Below, piece after piece: positions 35,219-45,654 of a stretch of 64,000 nucleotides of DNA. The stretch's first letter is position 1. Each line of letters opens with the position of its first letter. A program made the position numbers and the translations under genes. The notes beneath the pieces were generated by a model that was given only the letters and a program-made list of their open reading frames with translations, was not told where the DNA came from and made no database searches. Location: positions 62,001 to 126,000 of the forward strand of contig NZ_QNUX01000001.1 in NCBI RefSeq assembly GCF_003312425.1, given 5' to 3'. This DNA is from Flavobacterium psychrolimnae (GTDB taxonomy: Bacteria; Bacteroidota; Bacteroidia; Flavobacteriales; Flavobacteriaceae).

Positions 35219-37570
35219 TTAATACTCTTCCACTAGCTCTAGTTCTTTGATAGCCAACTGACAAATTTCATTTAAATACACAACTTCCTCTTTTCTTTTT
35301 TCACTCAAAGGATTTGTTTCAATTTCATTTTCGATAATTGCAATACTTTCTGAAGCCTTGGTTATTCCCAATAAACTGATGGAAGATTTTAGTTTATGAA
35401 TCTCTTCTTTCAATGTTTTGATATCATCGTTTTTGTTCGATTTAAGAATTAGTGCCATAGTTTCCGGCGTGTTTTCTAAAAAAATGGAAATCATGTTTTT
35501 TATGAAAGAATCGTCTCCTTCTGCAAAATCCTTTAAATATTTAAAATTAATGAGTTTTTCTGTTGTCATTTCTTGCGTTGGTAATTCAGGAGATTGTATC
35601 GTATTTCCTTTATTTTTATTCAAATTCTCATATAATTTCTCCAATAATACATTGAAATCATACGGTTTCGATAAGTAATCGTTCATTCCGTTTTGCAAAC
35701 ATCTTTTCTCTTCTTCCAATGTAGCATGCGCTGTCAAAGCGATAATAGGAACTGTAGATTTCTCGCCCATATTTGTTCGAATGTAATGCGTAAGCTCATT
35801 TCCATCCATTTCCGGCATTTGAATGTCCATCAAAATAATATCATAATCGGTATTGGTTATCTTTTCAATCGCTATTTTTCCGTTATCGGCAATATCAATT
35901 TGTTTGTCCCATTTTCCAAAAACTTTAACTGCAAGAAGCTGATTCAATTCATTATCTTCCACTAAAAGTATTTTTATGTCTTTCAAAAAATCAGGAGCGA
36001 TTGCTACATTTTTTAATTTAGTGTTATTGGCGGTTCCTTTTTGAGCTTTTTTATACTCTAACGAGAAAGAGAATTCACTCCCTTTAGAAACAACACTTTC
36101 AACAGTAATTTTTCCGCCCTGTAGCTCAACCAATTTTCGCGTTATGGTAAGACCAAGTCCGGTTCCTCCATATTTTCTGGTAGTTTCATTTGAAGCCTGA
36201 TTGAAACTTTCAAATATGGAATCTATTTTATCTTTTGGAATACCAATTCCGGTATCGATTACTGAAAATTTAATTAACGAATCAGTTTCGGTTTCCAGCA
36301 TTTCAGTAACGACCACTTCAACATATCCTTTTTCAGTAAATTTCAGAGCATTACCAACCAAGTTCACTAAAATTTGAGACAGTTTTGTAGGATCTCCAAT
36401 TAAATTGTCATTTATATCCGGATCAATATCGTACAGCAATTTTATTTTTTTCTCTTTTGCATTGGGATACAGCAACTCAATTACAGAATTGACCGTTTTT
36501 GACAAAGAAAAATTTACGGTTTCAAAAGTCATTTTATTGGCTTCAATTTTCGAGAAGTCAAGAATATCATTAATAATAAACATCAAATTATGGCTGGCTT
36601 TTTTTATCGCTTCCACACTCTGTTTCTGGTCATTATCTAGATTTGTACTCTCAAGAATTCTGGCAAATCCTATAATTCCATTCATAGGCGTCCGAATTTC
36701 ATGGCTCATATTAGTAAGAAACTGCTCTTTTATTACAACCGCTTTTTCCGCTAATTCTTTCGCTTTTATCAATTCTGCTTCGGTACGTTTTTGCTCACTG
36801 ATGTCTTGAATGGTTCCCAAAATTTTACAAGGTTTGCTATTTTCATCATTCAAACATTTAATGAATACACTGATATATTTTAACGTCCCTTTTTTACTGG
36901 TAATGCTGTGCTGGAACTGTACTTCTGCATTTGTATTTTTGACATGTTCGAGATTATCTTCATAAAGGGCTAAATCTTCGGCATCAGTAAAACATGATTT
37001 AAAAAAATCAACGGAAGCAATCGCCTGATTTTCTACTTCAAAAATAGTAAAGAATTCATCCGAGAAATACGCTTCGTTATTACTTAAATTAATTTCCCAG
37101 CTTCCTATTTTAGCGAGTTTTTGTGCTTCCAGAAGTCGGTTAGCATTTACTTTCAAAGCTAATTCAGTATCTTTTCGGAGCTTTATACTTTCATGTAATT
37201 TGATCACATTTCTGATACTTTGTGAAACACCATCAGGAGTCAATAGAGTTTTTGGAATATAATCCGAAGCTCCACTTAATATGGCCTGACTGGCAATTTT
37301 TTCGTCACCTTGTGAGGTTACAAAAATGATTGGTGTTTCAATTCCTGCCGTTCTTACTTTTTTCAAAAAAGAAATTCCATCCGTATCCGGCATCAAATAA
37401 TCTAAAAAGATTAAGTCATAATACATTGATTCAATCTTTTCCATGCCTTCTTTTGCTGAAAACACACTGTCTACCTCAGCAATCATCCCAGATTGAGATA
37501 TGGAACGACTGATGGTAATAGAGTCGATTTTATCATCATCGATTATTAATATTTTTAACACAAGGGCCAT
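35219..37570 (-). CDS. Hybrid histidine kinase: REC-PAS-HisKA-HATPase-REC-HPt
   Basis: The 783-residue cytoplasmic protein has an N-terminal receiver (about 5-125, LIIDDDK and LDYLMPD), a PAS domain (about 140-265), HisKA (about 285-355, MSHEIRTPMNGIIGF) and HATPase (NLVGNALKFTEKG, DTGIGIP, GGTGLGLTI). A second receiver (about 530-655, LLVEDNELN and LMDIQMPEMDG) and a C-terminal HPt domain (EEIHKLKSSISLLG) complete a full phosphorelay in one chain. It has no transmembrane segment, so input must come from PAS or receiver 1. The neighbouring single receivers are natural upstream or downstream partners. Confidence 0.92.
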   Translation of the reverse strand: MALVLKILIIDDDKIDSITISRSISQSGMIAEVDSVFSAKEGMEKIESMYYDLIFLDYLMPDTDGISFLKKVRTAGIETPIIFVTSQGDEKIASQAILSGASDYIPKTLLTPDGVSQSIRNVIKLHESIKLRKDTELALKVNANRLLEAQKLAKIGSWEINLSNNEAYFSDEFFTIFEVENQAIASVDFFKSCFTDAEDLALYEDNLEHVKNTNAEVQFQHSITSKKGTLKYISVFIKCLNDENSKPCKILGTIQDISEQKRTEAELIKAKELAEKAVVIKEQFLTNMSHEIRTPMNGIIGFARILESTNLDNDQKQSVEAIKKASHNLMFIINDILDFSKIEANKMTFETVNFSLSKTVNSVIELLYPNAKEKKIKLLYDIDPDINDNLIGDPTKLSQILVNLVGNALKFTEKGYVEVVVTEMLETETDSLIKFSVIDTGIGIPKDKIDSIFESFNQASNETTRKYGGTGLGLTITRKLVELQGGKITVESVVSKGSEFSFSLEYKKAQKGTANNTKLKNVAIAPDFLKDIKILLVEDNELNQLLAVKVFGKWDKQIDIADNGKIAIEKITNTDYDIILMDIQMPEMDGNELTHYIRTNMGEKSTVPIIALTAHATLEEEKRCLQNGMNDYLSKPYDFNVLLEKLYENLNKNKGNTIQSPELPTQEMTTEKLINFKYLKDFAEGDDSFIKNMISIFLENTPETMALILKSNKNDDIKTLKEEIHKLKSSISLLGITKASESIAIIENEIETNPLSEKRKEEVVYLNEICQLAIKELELVEEY

Positions 37571-37579
37571 AATATGCTG

Positions 37580-38008
37580 TTATTTTTGACTTGAAAATTC
37601 GATAATATTCCAATAATCATTCAATACTGAAAGAAAATAATTCAATTTGTGACTTTCAAATGATAGTGGAATATAACCGGCAATATTCAGGTTCAACGCT
37701 GCTGCTTTATTTATATCTTCATCCGAATCTGTAATTACAAAGATTAAAATCGATTTCAGATCCGGATGATTTCGTATTGCATTCAATAAATTTATTCCTT
37801 TTTTCTTTGTTCTGTTCACATCAATAAGTACGATTTTAGGAACAGGATTTATTTTATGAGTTCCATCTAACATTAACCATGCCTCATTTTCGTTTTCTGC
37901 TGAAAATAAAGTATGCTTACTATCAATTTCTAAAAAAGACTTTTTGATATTTTCAATTGTGGTCTTTCTATTATCAACCAGCAAAATGTTTGCGTTTCTC
38001 ATAATCAA
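37580..38008 (-). CDS. Degenerate single-domain receiver
   Basis: The 142-residue receiver-like protein keeps the phospho-acceptor position (D63 in LIDVNR) and the threonine (T93, VITDSD). The acidic pair is altered to D12-N13 (VDNRK). The invariant lysine is lost: AGYIPLSFE replaces the AGYILKPLSFE of its neighbour, as if two residues had been deleted. It is likely a pseudo-receiver that binds partners but is not phosphorylated normally. It lies 9 bases before the hybrid kinase and 15 bases after a normal receiver. Confidence 0.8.
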   Translation of the reverse strand: MIMRNANILLVDNRKTTIENIKKSFLEIDSKHTLFSAENENEAWLMLDGTHKINPVPKIVLIDVNRTKKKGINLLNAIRNHPDLKSILIFVITDSDEDINKAAALNLNIAGYIPLSFESHKLNYFLSVLNDYWNIIEFSSQK

Positions 38009-38023
38009 AACAATTTAAATAAA

Positions 38024-38434
38024 TTACATTTCACATAATTGCCAGAAATTTTTGAGCGTAGCCACTGAAGTCAGGAATTTTTCGAAAGAAAGCGGTTTAA
38101 GAATGTAACCGGCAACATTCAAATTATAAGCATTGATCTTGTCACTGTCCTCGTTTGAAGTGGTCATCACAAAAACCGATATGTTTTTAAGTTTCTCGTT
38201 TTCCCTCATAATTTTCAAAAACTCGATTCCATTCATTTTTGGCATATTAATATCCAAAATAATGATTTTAGGCAAAGGAATTATCTTATCATCTAGCATT
38301 TCAAGTGCTTCTACCCCGTTTCCGGCAACAAAAAGCGGATTCATAATATTGTTTTTAGAGAATGCTCTTTTTACATTCATTACGTCTACTTCATCGTCTT
38401 CGACTAATAAAATATTTACCAATTTTTGGTTCAT
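38024..38434 (-). CDS. Single-domain response regulator, Rcp1-like
   Basis: The 136-residue receiver has the canonical VEDDEVD acidic pair, D60 in IILDINMPKMNG, the threonines in VMTTSNED and lysine in YILKPLSFEKF. The size and C-terminal extension resemble the Rcp1/CheY-type receivers that sit beside phytochrome- or GAF/PAS-type kinases. Its neighbour upstream is a small histidine kinase, four bases away. Confidence 0.9.
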   Translation of the reverse strand: MNQKLVNILLVEDDEVDVMNVKRAFSKNNIMNPLFVAGNGVEALEMLDDKIIPLPKIIILDINMPKMNGIEFLKIMRENEKLKNISVFVMTTSNEDSDKINAYNLNVAGYILKPLSFEKFLTSVATLKNFWQLCEM

Positions 38435-38438
38435 AATA

Positions 38439-39167
38439 TTAATTTTTTAATGTTATTATTTTGGGCCAATTTATTGTAAAAACCGAACCGCTGCTTAATC
38501 CCGGAGCATATTCTAATTTCCCTCCAACTAATTTCATGATTTTACAACTTATGGCTAATCCTGCTCCAGTTGTATCCAATTCGTCCTTAGAATTAACGGT
38601 ATAAAAAATAGAAAATATTTTATGAATTGCCTGTTCCGGTATTCCCGGTCCGTTATCGCTGATTTTTATTTCATAATCATTCTCATTTTCGATCACGTCA
38701 ACAAATACAAGCCTGTTCTCTTCATGATTAAAACGTATGGCATTATCAAGCACACTCATTATTACTTTTTGCATTTTCAATCCTAAAGTAAAACAATTCT
38801 CCTGCTGGAGATCAGCCTTAAATTGAAAATCTACATGAGCTGTGTCATCAAATAAAGCGATGCAATTCGAAATCATTTTAGGAATATTCAATTCGTAAAA
38901 TTCCAATTCTGTTCGTTCAACCCGAGAAAGTTCCAGTAAGGCATTCATCATGTTTTCAAGACGCTTTACCCTATTTTTCAACAATCCTAAGTTAGTCAAA
39001 ACATCTTGGTTAACAACACTTCCCAGATCTTCTTCAATCCAGGTCGTTATATTTGATATTGCTCTCATTGGTGACTTTATATCGTGTGAAACAATATAAA
39101 TAAACTCTTCAAATTCTTTTTTAAGGGCTACCAATTCTTCTTGGCACTTTTTTTCAGATTCCTCCAT
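38439..39167 (-). CDS. Small sensor-less histidine kinase
   Basis: The 242-residue protein has a HisKA domain with the H-box IVSHDIKSPMRAIS and a HATPase domain (SVLDNAIRF as the N box, ISDNGPGIP as the G1 box, DTTGAGLAIS as the G2 box). It has no sensory domain and no membrane segment, only a short coiled coil before the H-box. Input must come from a partner such as the GAF-PAS kinase 6 bases upstream; a shared phosphorelay with the flanking receivers is likely. Confidence 0.9.
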   Translation of the reverse strand: MEESEKKCQEELVALKKEFEEFIYIVSHDIKSPMRAISNITTWIEEDLGSVVNQDVLTNLGLLKNRVKRLENMMNALLELSRVERTELEFYELNIPKMISNCIALFDDTAHVDFQFKADLQQENCFTLGLKMQKVIMSVLDNAIRFNHEENRLVFVDVIENENDYEIKISDNGPGIPEQAIHKIFSIFYTVNSKDELDTTGAGLAISCKIMKLVGGKLEYAPGLSSGSVFTINWPKIITLKN

Positions 39168-39173
39168 TTTGAT

Positions 39174-41495
39174 TTATTTAGGGACGGTAAAAATGAAACT
39201 ACACCCTTTATTTTGTTCAGATTCAATATGAATTGTTCCTCCTATTTCTTCAATAATTTTTTTGACAATAGATAATCCAATTCCGGTACTCTCTTTTACA
39301 TCGCGCGCTTCAATGGTTTGAAAAACTTTAAAAACTTTTTTGTGGTACTCTTCCGCAATCCCCGGACCGTTATCTTTGATGCTAAATTGGTGAAAACCGG
39401 ATATTGATTTATAATGACATCCTATCTTTCCCAAAGATTTATCATTGTATTTTACTGCATTGCTAATCAAGTTACTAAAAACCTGTTGCAACAGTATTAC
39501 TTCAGATATAATAACCGGAAGATTGTCGTCAATAGTAACTTCAAACCCTTCCATAGGAACAATCGAGTCAACTATTTGACTTAGCATCACTTTCAAATCA
39601 ATAGTTTCTTTCTCAATTTCAACCCGTCCAATACGCGAATATTCTAAAACTCCATTAATTAAATTTTCCATTCGCAGCACACGACCGCGCAGTAAATCAA
39701 AGTTTGCACTTACCTCTTTTGGCATATTCGGCATATCTTCAACAATCCATTCCGAAAGATTATTGATTGCCCTGAGCGGAGCCTTCAAATCATGCGAAAC
39801 TACGTAAGCAAACTGATCGAGTTCTTTATTCTTTTTTTCAAGATTAAGCAATGCATAATTTAGGTTTTCCTCTGCGTTTTTTTGGTCTGTTATATCAGTA
39901 CTTATTGAAATATATTGATAGGGTTTATTTTTTTCGTCCAAGAAAGGAACAATAGTGGCTTTTTCCCAGTAGTAAGAACCATCTTTCTTTAAATTTCGCG
40001 TTTCTCCTTTCCAAATATCTCCCTTAACAATAGTTCGCAAAATGTTTTTAGCAGATTCTTTAGGAAGATGTCCCGTAATGCTGCGTTGATCTTTACCTAT
40101 AAGTTCGTCCTTAGCATACTTAGAAATGGTACAGAAATTATCGTTCACATACGTCAGAATTCCCTTTTGATCTGAAATAGATACAATTGCGGATTCATCA
40201 AGAGCCGATCGTATATCGCTAATTTCTTTCGATTTTTGAATAATTTTCTTTTCGGCCATCGTTATCTCAGTGATGTCCTGTATAATCCCTTTTAATTCTG
40301 TAATCTCGCCATTTTCATTTTTAAAAGGCTGCCCAATCTCTAATATGTGTTTGACGCGTTGATCCGGAAATACAATTCGGTATTTGATTTTGAAATCTTT
40401 TCCCGTTTTGTTCACATTCCTGCTGACTTTATCCAACTTTGCTAAATCATCTTTATGAACTCTACTTCTGTAAGCTTCATACAATTGATCCGTTGGCATT
40501 CTATCAAGCTCAAAAATACGATAATGACCCTCTGACCAAACAAGGTCATTGGTAAGCAAATCAAATTTCCAACTTCCAATTTTCGCAATACTTTGTGATT
40601 CATCCAGTAACCTGTTCCCGTCTATTAAGCTTTGTTCTGCCTCTTTCTCTTTTGTCACATTTCGGGCAATGCAATACAAATTTCCAGTGACAGGATCCGG
40701 AGAGGTATTCCAGCTTAATACAACATATTTCCCATTTTTGCAGAGATATCTGTTTTCAAAACTAATGGTCATTTCCCCGTTAGATAGTTTTTCTACTTCA
40801 TGGTACGTTGAAGCCAAATCATCAGGATGAACAAAATTCACAAAGGGACTTCCTTCCAGTTCTTCTTGAGAATAACCTAAAACGGATGTAAATGCAGGAT
40901 TTACTTTGTAAAATAATCCATCCACATTTGCAATACAAACCAAATCTTTAGAGAGTTTTATAAAATTCTGAAACTCTCTCTGCGATTTATTAAGGTCTAA
41001 ATTTTTCTTACGAGCATCCAGCAACAACACAACCTGACCGGCCAATAATTGCAATGCATTTTTTTGTTCTTCAGTAAGTATTTTGGGTTTTGTATCAATA
41101 ACACAAAGTGATCCCAAATTAAAACCATTCGCGTCCTTAAGCGGTGCCCCAGCATAAAAGCGGATATTAGCAGATCCTGTAACAAAAGGACTATCAGCAA
41201 AATTTTCGTTTTCTAAAGTATTACTGACCTCGAAAACACTATCACCCATAATAGTATACTGGCAAAAAGAATCATCTCTCGAAGTTTCTTTAACGTCTAT
41301 TCCAACGGTAGATTTAAGCCACTGTCGTTGATCATCAATTAAACTTACTAAGGCTATAGGAGTTCCACAAATGTAGGAGGCAAGCTGGGTAATAGCATCA
41401 TATTCTTTTTCTGGTAATGAATCCAATACCGAATATTCTTTCAGCGCTTTTAGTCTTTCTACTTCATTCTCCGGTTTCGGATATATTTTCATCAA
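39174..41495 (-). CDS. GAF-PAS-PAS-PAS histidine kinase
   Basis: The 773-residue cytoplasmic kinase has a GAF domain (about 25-160, including TPIALVSLIDDQRQWLKS, trimmed), at least three PAS domains (about 165-290, 295-420 and 425-545), HisKA (VVSHDLKAPLRAINNL) and HATPase (NLISNAVKYND, DNGPGIAEEY and STGIGLSIVKK). The GAF domain has the FCQYTI form seen in non-photosensory GAF kinases; I see no bilin-binding cysteine that would make it a phytochrome. It is the first gene of the minus-strand signalling block. Confidence 0.92.
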   Translation of the reverse strand: MMKIYPKPENEVERLKALKEYSVLDSLPEKEYDAITQLASYICGTPIALVSLIDDQRQWLKSTVGIDVKETSRDDSFCQYTIMGDSVFEVSNTLENENFADSPFVTGSANIRFYAGAPLKDANGFNLGSLCVIDTKPKILTEEQKNALQLLAGQVVLLLDARKKNLDLNKSQREFQNFIKLSKDLVCIANVDGLFYKVNPAFTSVLGYSQEELEGSPFVNFVHPDDLASTYHEVEKLSNGEMTISFENRYLCKNGKYVVLSWNTSPDPVTGNLYCIARNVTKEKEAEQSLIDGNRLLDESQSIAKIGSWKFDLLTNDLVWSEGHYRIFELDRMPTDQLYEAYRSRVHKDDLAKLDKVSRNVNKTGKDFKIKYRIVFPDQRVKHILEIGQPFKNENGEITELKGIIQDITEITMAEKKIIQKSKEISDIRSALDESAIVSISDQKGILTYVNDNFCTISKYAKDELIGKDQRSITGHLPKESAKNILRTIVKGDIWKGETRNLKKDGSYYWEKATIVPFLDEKNKPYQYISISTDITDQKNAEENLNYALLNLEKKNKELDQFAYVVSHDLKAPLRAINNLSEWIVEDMPNMPKEVSANFDLLRGRVLRMENLINGVLEYSRIGRVEIEKETIDLKVMLSQIVDSIVPMEGFEVTIDDNLPVIISEVILLQQVFSNLISNAVKYNDKSLGKIGCHYKSISGFHQFSIKDNGPGIAEEYHKKVFKVFQTIEARDVKESTGIGLSIVKKIIEEIGGTIHIESEQNKGCSFIFTVPK

Positions 41496-42168
41496 AATGG
41501 GACTTTCTTTAGTAGTACTGGTAAAGAATTAATAATTTCTGGAGGTCGAATGATTATTTTTTTCAATTTTCTCTAATGACCTTACCGTACTTCTATTAAA
41601 ATACTAATATGTTTCATCACAAAAATAAAATTAAATTTGGATTAAACAGAAGTTTCACAACTTAAAATTACGTAATCCCATAAAGATTTCGCTGTCTTTT
41701 TTCCCGTTTTTTGTTTTCAAAAAAGTTTAAAATAATGGACACAAACTTATTTTGAAGTGTTTTTCAAAATCTTAAATCTGGTTTGTTAAATTTCAACTAA
41801 TAAATACTTCATCTTTTTACCTGAAAAAAACTTCGATCCTTCCATCTTTTTAATAAAAAATAAAAATTTATTAAATGTATTCGACAAAATACACATTATA
41901 CTGATAAACAGTATTTTACAAAATAAAATAATGATTATTTTTCAAAATTTAAAAAAATAATTAATTAAATTTACACTATTGGTTTCGTCGAGCAAAAACT
42001 CCTACTTAATTGTATATCAAACTAATAAAACCGATTATTAAATTTCAAACCTACAATTGAAATACAAAATTTACAATCGGAGTAAATTAAATGCCCCATT
42101 CCTATTTTCTAATATTACGATTTTGACGGACTCAAATAAGGGTCTGTTTCAACTTAAAAAAATACGAA
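41496..42168. other. Long intergenic region before ppsA
   Basis: I find no gene in these 673 bases. Two small symmetric elements stand out: ATTTTGAA-GTGTTT-TTCAAAAT (41749-41770) and ATACTG-ATAAA-CAGTAT (41898-41914). Neither has a T-run, so they may be operators or leader hairpins. The region must hold the promoters of the divergent kinase block and of ppsA; I could not find a perfect TAnnTTTG box. Confidence 0.4.
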
Positions 42169-44589
42169 ATGGCACAGTTCAAATACATCCTATTTTTCAA
42201 TCAAATTAGTATTGAATCTCTTGGAGAAGTTGGTGGCAAAAATGCCTCATTGGGCGAAATGTACAATCAGCTCAACCCCATTGGCATTAATATTCCAAAC
42301 GGCTTTGCCCTTACCGCAGAAGCATATCGACTCTTCCGAAAAGAAAATAATCTGGAGCAACCGCTTCAAGATTTGCTGCTTTCATTAGATACCAAAGAGT
42401 ATTCGAATCTTTCTGCTATTGGAGAAAAAGCTAGAAACCTAATTGTATCAGCAACTATTCCGGATGAGATTCATGATGAAATAAACACAGCCTATCAATC
42501 ACTCAGCGAACAATGTGGCATAAATAATCTTGATGTAGCAGTCCGCAGTAGCGCCACTTCGGAGGATTTACCAACCGCTAGTTTTGCCGGAAGAATGGAA
42601 TCTTTTCTAAATATCAACGGAGAACAGCAATTGCTTGAAGCAATTCGGAGATGCTACGCTTCCTTATTTACAGACCGCGCAATAAAATATCGTTATGATA
42701 TGAATTTTGACAAAATAGATATCGCTATTTCCGTTGGCGTACAACAAATGGTTCGAAGTGACAAAGCGTCTTCGGGCGTGGCTTTTACCATAGATCCGGA
42801 CAGCGGTTTCGAAAACACAATCATCATCAACGGATGCTGGGGACTGGGCGAAAATATTGTTCAAGGTACCATCACACCGGATGAATGGATGATTTTTAAA
42901 CCCACTTTACAAAACCCGGATTTGAATCCAATGCTAAAAAAACTGTGCGGTCGAAAAGAATTCACGATGATTTACTCGGACAAATCCGAAAGTTCATCCG
43001 CAGAAAATACCATCGTAAATACCGAAACAACTTTAGAAAAACAGAACCAATTTTCCTTAACCAATCAAGAAGTCATTCAACTGTCCCGATGGTGCGCTAA
43101 AATTGAAAAACATTATCAAAAACCAATGGATATCGAATGGGCAAAAGACGGTTTAAACAATCAATTGTACATTGTTCAGGCCCGCCCGGAAACCGTTCAC
43201 GGTAAAGCAAACAAGCAAGTGCGGGAAATCTATAAACTCCAAGAAAAAAGTACACTTTTGACTAAAGGAATTGCTCTTGGTGATAAAATTGCGTCCGGAA
43301 AAGCGCGAATTCTCAACAATCCGCAAGAAGGCGCTTTGTTACAAAACGGAGAAATCATTGTCACTGATTTAACGAATCCGGATTGGGATCCCATCATGAA
43401 AAGAGCTTCGGCAATCATAACCAACAAAGGCGGGCGCACCAGCCATGCCGCCATTGTAGCACGTGAACTGGGAACTGTTGCAGTTGTAGGATGCGGAAAT
43501 GCTACTTCAATTATAAAAAACGGACAGGAAATCACCGTATCCTGTGCGGAAGGTAAAGAAGGAAACATCTACGACGGGAAATTGAACTGGGAAATTACAG
43601 AACAAGATTTCAGCACACTCAAAATGCCAAACACAGACCCGATGCTGATTCTTGCTGATCCCGAAAGAGCTTTTGAACTAAGTCATTATCCCAATCAGGG
43701 TGTTGGTTTGATGCGCATGGAATTTGCGATTTCGAATACCATCAAAATCCATCCTTTAGCGTTATGTGAACCTGAAAATATAACTGATTCAACTATCAAA
43801 TCTGAAATAGCCAGATTGACAAAAGGCTATGAAGACCCCAAAAAATATTTCATTGATAAACTCGCCGAAGCGGTAGCGATTGTTGCTGCCGCTTTCTATC
43901 CAAAAGAGGTAATTGTTCGAATGAGTGATTTTAAAAGTAACGAATATGCTAACCTCATCGGAGGGAAATATTTTGAACCAGATGAGGAAAATCCCATGAT
44001 TGGTTTCCGTGGTGCTTCGCGTTATTACAGTAATTTTTATCGAAAAGGTTTCGCCTTAGAATGCGAAGCGATGAAAAAAGTGCGCAACGAAATGGGACTT
44101 CACAATGTAAAACTGATGATTCCGTTTTGCCGCACATTCGAAGAAGGAGAAAAAGTACTGTCCGAAATGGCTAAAAACGGTTTGGTTCAAGGCATCAACG
44201 GGTTGCAGGTTTATGTGATGATTGAAATCCCAAGCAATGTATTGATGGCGGATGATTTTGCCAAACTATTTGATGGTTTTTCTATTGGTTCCAATGATTT
44301 AACGCAACTCACGCTGGGGCTGGATCGCGATTCGGCATTGGTAAGTTACTTATTCAACGAAGAAAATCCTGCCGTCAAAGCACTGATAAAAGAAACCATT
44401 CGGGTGGCCAAGCGCTACGAAATAAAAGTGGGATTGTGCGGACAAGCACCAAGCGACATCCCAGAATTTGCCGCGTTTTTAGTAAATGAAGGGATTGACA
44501 GTATCTCGTTTAACCCCGATGCTTTGATAAAAGGAATCGAAAATATTTTGGAAGCAGAACAAAAAACAAAAAGAAAAATCATAATCTAA
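42169..44589 (+). CDS. ppsA: Phosphoenolpyruvate synthase
   Basis: The 806-residue enzyme converts pyruvate, ATP and water to PEP, AMP and phosphate. Domains are an N-terminal ATP-grasp part (opening with GEVGGKNASLGEM), a central phosphohistidine domain (GGRTSHAAIVARELG, with catalytic H426; E. coli uses H421) and a C-terminal PEP-binding barrel ending with VGLCGQAPSD. All key motifs are present and the length matches the family. It allows gluconeogenesis from pyruvate or lactate. The downstream SDR gene begins 12 bases after its stop codon. Confidence 0.93.
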   Translation: MAQFKYILFFNQISIESLGEVGGKNASLGEMYNQLNPIGINIPNGFALTAEAYRLFRKENNLEQPLQDLLLSLDTKEYSNLSAIGEKARNLIVSATIPDEIHDEINTAYQSLSEQCGINNLDVAVRSSATSEDLPTASFAGRMESFLNINGEQQLLEAIRRCYASLFTDRAIKYRYDMNFDKIDIAISVGVQQMVRSDKASSGVAFTIDPDSGFENTIIINGCWGLGENIVQGTITPDEWMIFKPTLQNPDLNPMLKKLCGRKEFTMIYSDKSESSSAENTIVNTETTLEKQNQFSLTNQEVIQLSRWCAKIEKHYQKPMDIEWAKDGLNNQLYIVQARPETVHGKANKQVREIYKLQEKSTLLTKGIALGDKIASGKARILNNPQEGALLQNGEIIVTDLTNPDWDPIMKRASAIITNKGGRTSHAAIVARELGTVAVVGCGNATSIIKNGQEITVSCAEGKEGNIYDGKLNWEITEQDFSTLKMPNTDPMLILADPERAFELSHYPNQGVGLMRMEFAISNTIKIHPLALCEPENITDSTIKSEIARLTKGYEDPKKYFIDKLAEAVAIVAAAFYPKEVIVRMSDFKSNEYANLIGGKYFEPDEENPMIGFRGASRYYSNFYRKGFALECEAMKKVRNEMGLHNVKLMIPFCRTFEEGEKVLSEMAKNGLVQGINGLQVYVMIEIPSNVLMADDFAKLFDGFSIGSNDLTQLTLGLDRDSALVSYLFNEENPAVKALIKETIRVAKRYEIKVGLCGQAPSDIPEFAAFLVNEGIDSISFNPDALIKGIENILEAEQKTKRKIII

Positions 44590-44601
44590 GAAAACCAAAC
44601 C

Positions 44602-45357
44602 ATGGAAACAACATTCAAGAATAAAGTAGCATTAGTAACCGGAGGTTCATCGGGAATTGGCAGAGCCACTGCACTTGCTTTCGCCAAAAAAGGAGCCAAA
44701 GTAGCCGTTGCGGACTGGAAAGAAAATGATGAAATGGTAGACCTCATCAAAGAATTGGGCAGTGAAGCTATTTTTATCAAATGCGATGTCTCAAAAACCG
44801 ATGACGTAAAAGCAATGTTGGCGCAAACTATTGCCGCATTTGGCCGATTAGATTATGCGTTCAACAATGCCGGAATCGAGGGTGCCTCCGCTTCTACCCA
44901 AGATTGTTCGGAGGAAAATTGGGATAAAACCATTGGTGTAAACCTGAAAGGAGTTTGGCTGTGCATGAAATATGAAATTCCGGAAATGCTCAAACAAGGC
45001 AAAGGAGCCATCGTCAATTGTGCATCTGTAGCGGGATTAGTCGGTTTTGCAGGGCTACCGGCTTATGTGGCTTCTAAACACGGAATTGTGGGACTTACAA
45101 AAACCACTGCTTTAGAGTGTGCCAAAGAAGGAATCCGAGTAAATGTTGTTTGTCCCGGTGTTATTCAAACACCAATGATTGACCGGCTGACCGGCAAAAC
45201 AAAAGAAGGCATTGAGCAATTTACCGGTTTTGAACCCATTGGACGTTTTGGTCTTCCAGAAGAAATAGCCAATGCCGTGGTATGGCTTTGCTCAGATGAA
45301 GCCTCCTTTGTAACCGGACATGTGATGGCAGTAGACGGCGGATTTGTGGCGCAATAA
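44602..45357 (+). CDS. Short-chain dehydrogenase/reductase
   Basis: The 251-residue classical SDR has the nucleotide-binding GGSSGIGRATA (16-26), NNAGIEG, the catalytic Ser in NCASVAG and the YxxxK pair (YVASK). It is most like glucose 1-dehydrogenase-type enzymes, but the substrate cannot be read from sequence. It follows ppsA by 12 bases and is probably co-transcribed. No domain irregularity is seen. Confidence 0.9.
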   Translation: METTFKNKVALVTGGSSGIGRATALAFAKKGAKVAVADWKENDEMVDLIKELGSEAIFIKCDVSKTDDVKAMLAQTIAAFGRLDYAFNNAGIEGASASTQDCSEENWDKTIGVNLKGVWLCMKYEIPEMLKQGKGAIVNCASVAGLVGFAGLPAYVASKHGIVGLTKTTALECAKEGIRVNVVCPGVIQTPMIDRLTGKTKEGIEQFTGFEPIGRFGLPEEIANAVVWLCSDEASFVTGHVMAVDGGFVAQ

Positions 45358-45654
45358 CAACTAAAGCATCTCAAAATTTAGACAGCAGAAGTGAATTTAA
45401 AAACGTATCTGTCTGTATTACAAATAAAATTAGATTTTTTAAATAGACGATTTAAAGCGCCAACAGCTACTTGACAACGTAAAAAAAACGATAAATTTAA
45501 GTTCACATCATTTTTCAAATTAAAATTTATTACGCAGTAAATTTTGCGAAAGCGAAAATATGAAAAAGGTATAATGAATTGACAAAATTGTTTACACGAA
45601 AAATAAATTAGAAACTACATAAAGAAAGAAAGCTAACTATTTAAATCAACACAC
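45358..45654. other. Gap between the SDR and zinc-ribbon genes
   Basis: I see no coding frame and no strong terminator in 45358-45654. The sequence is AT-rich. The zinc-ribbon gene probably has its own promoter here, but I could not find a convincing -7 box. Confidence 0.3.
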
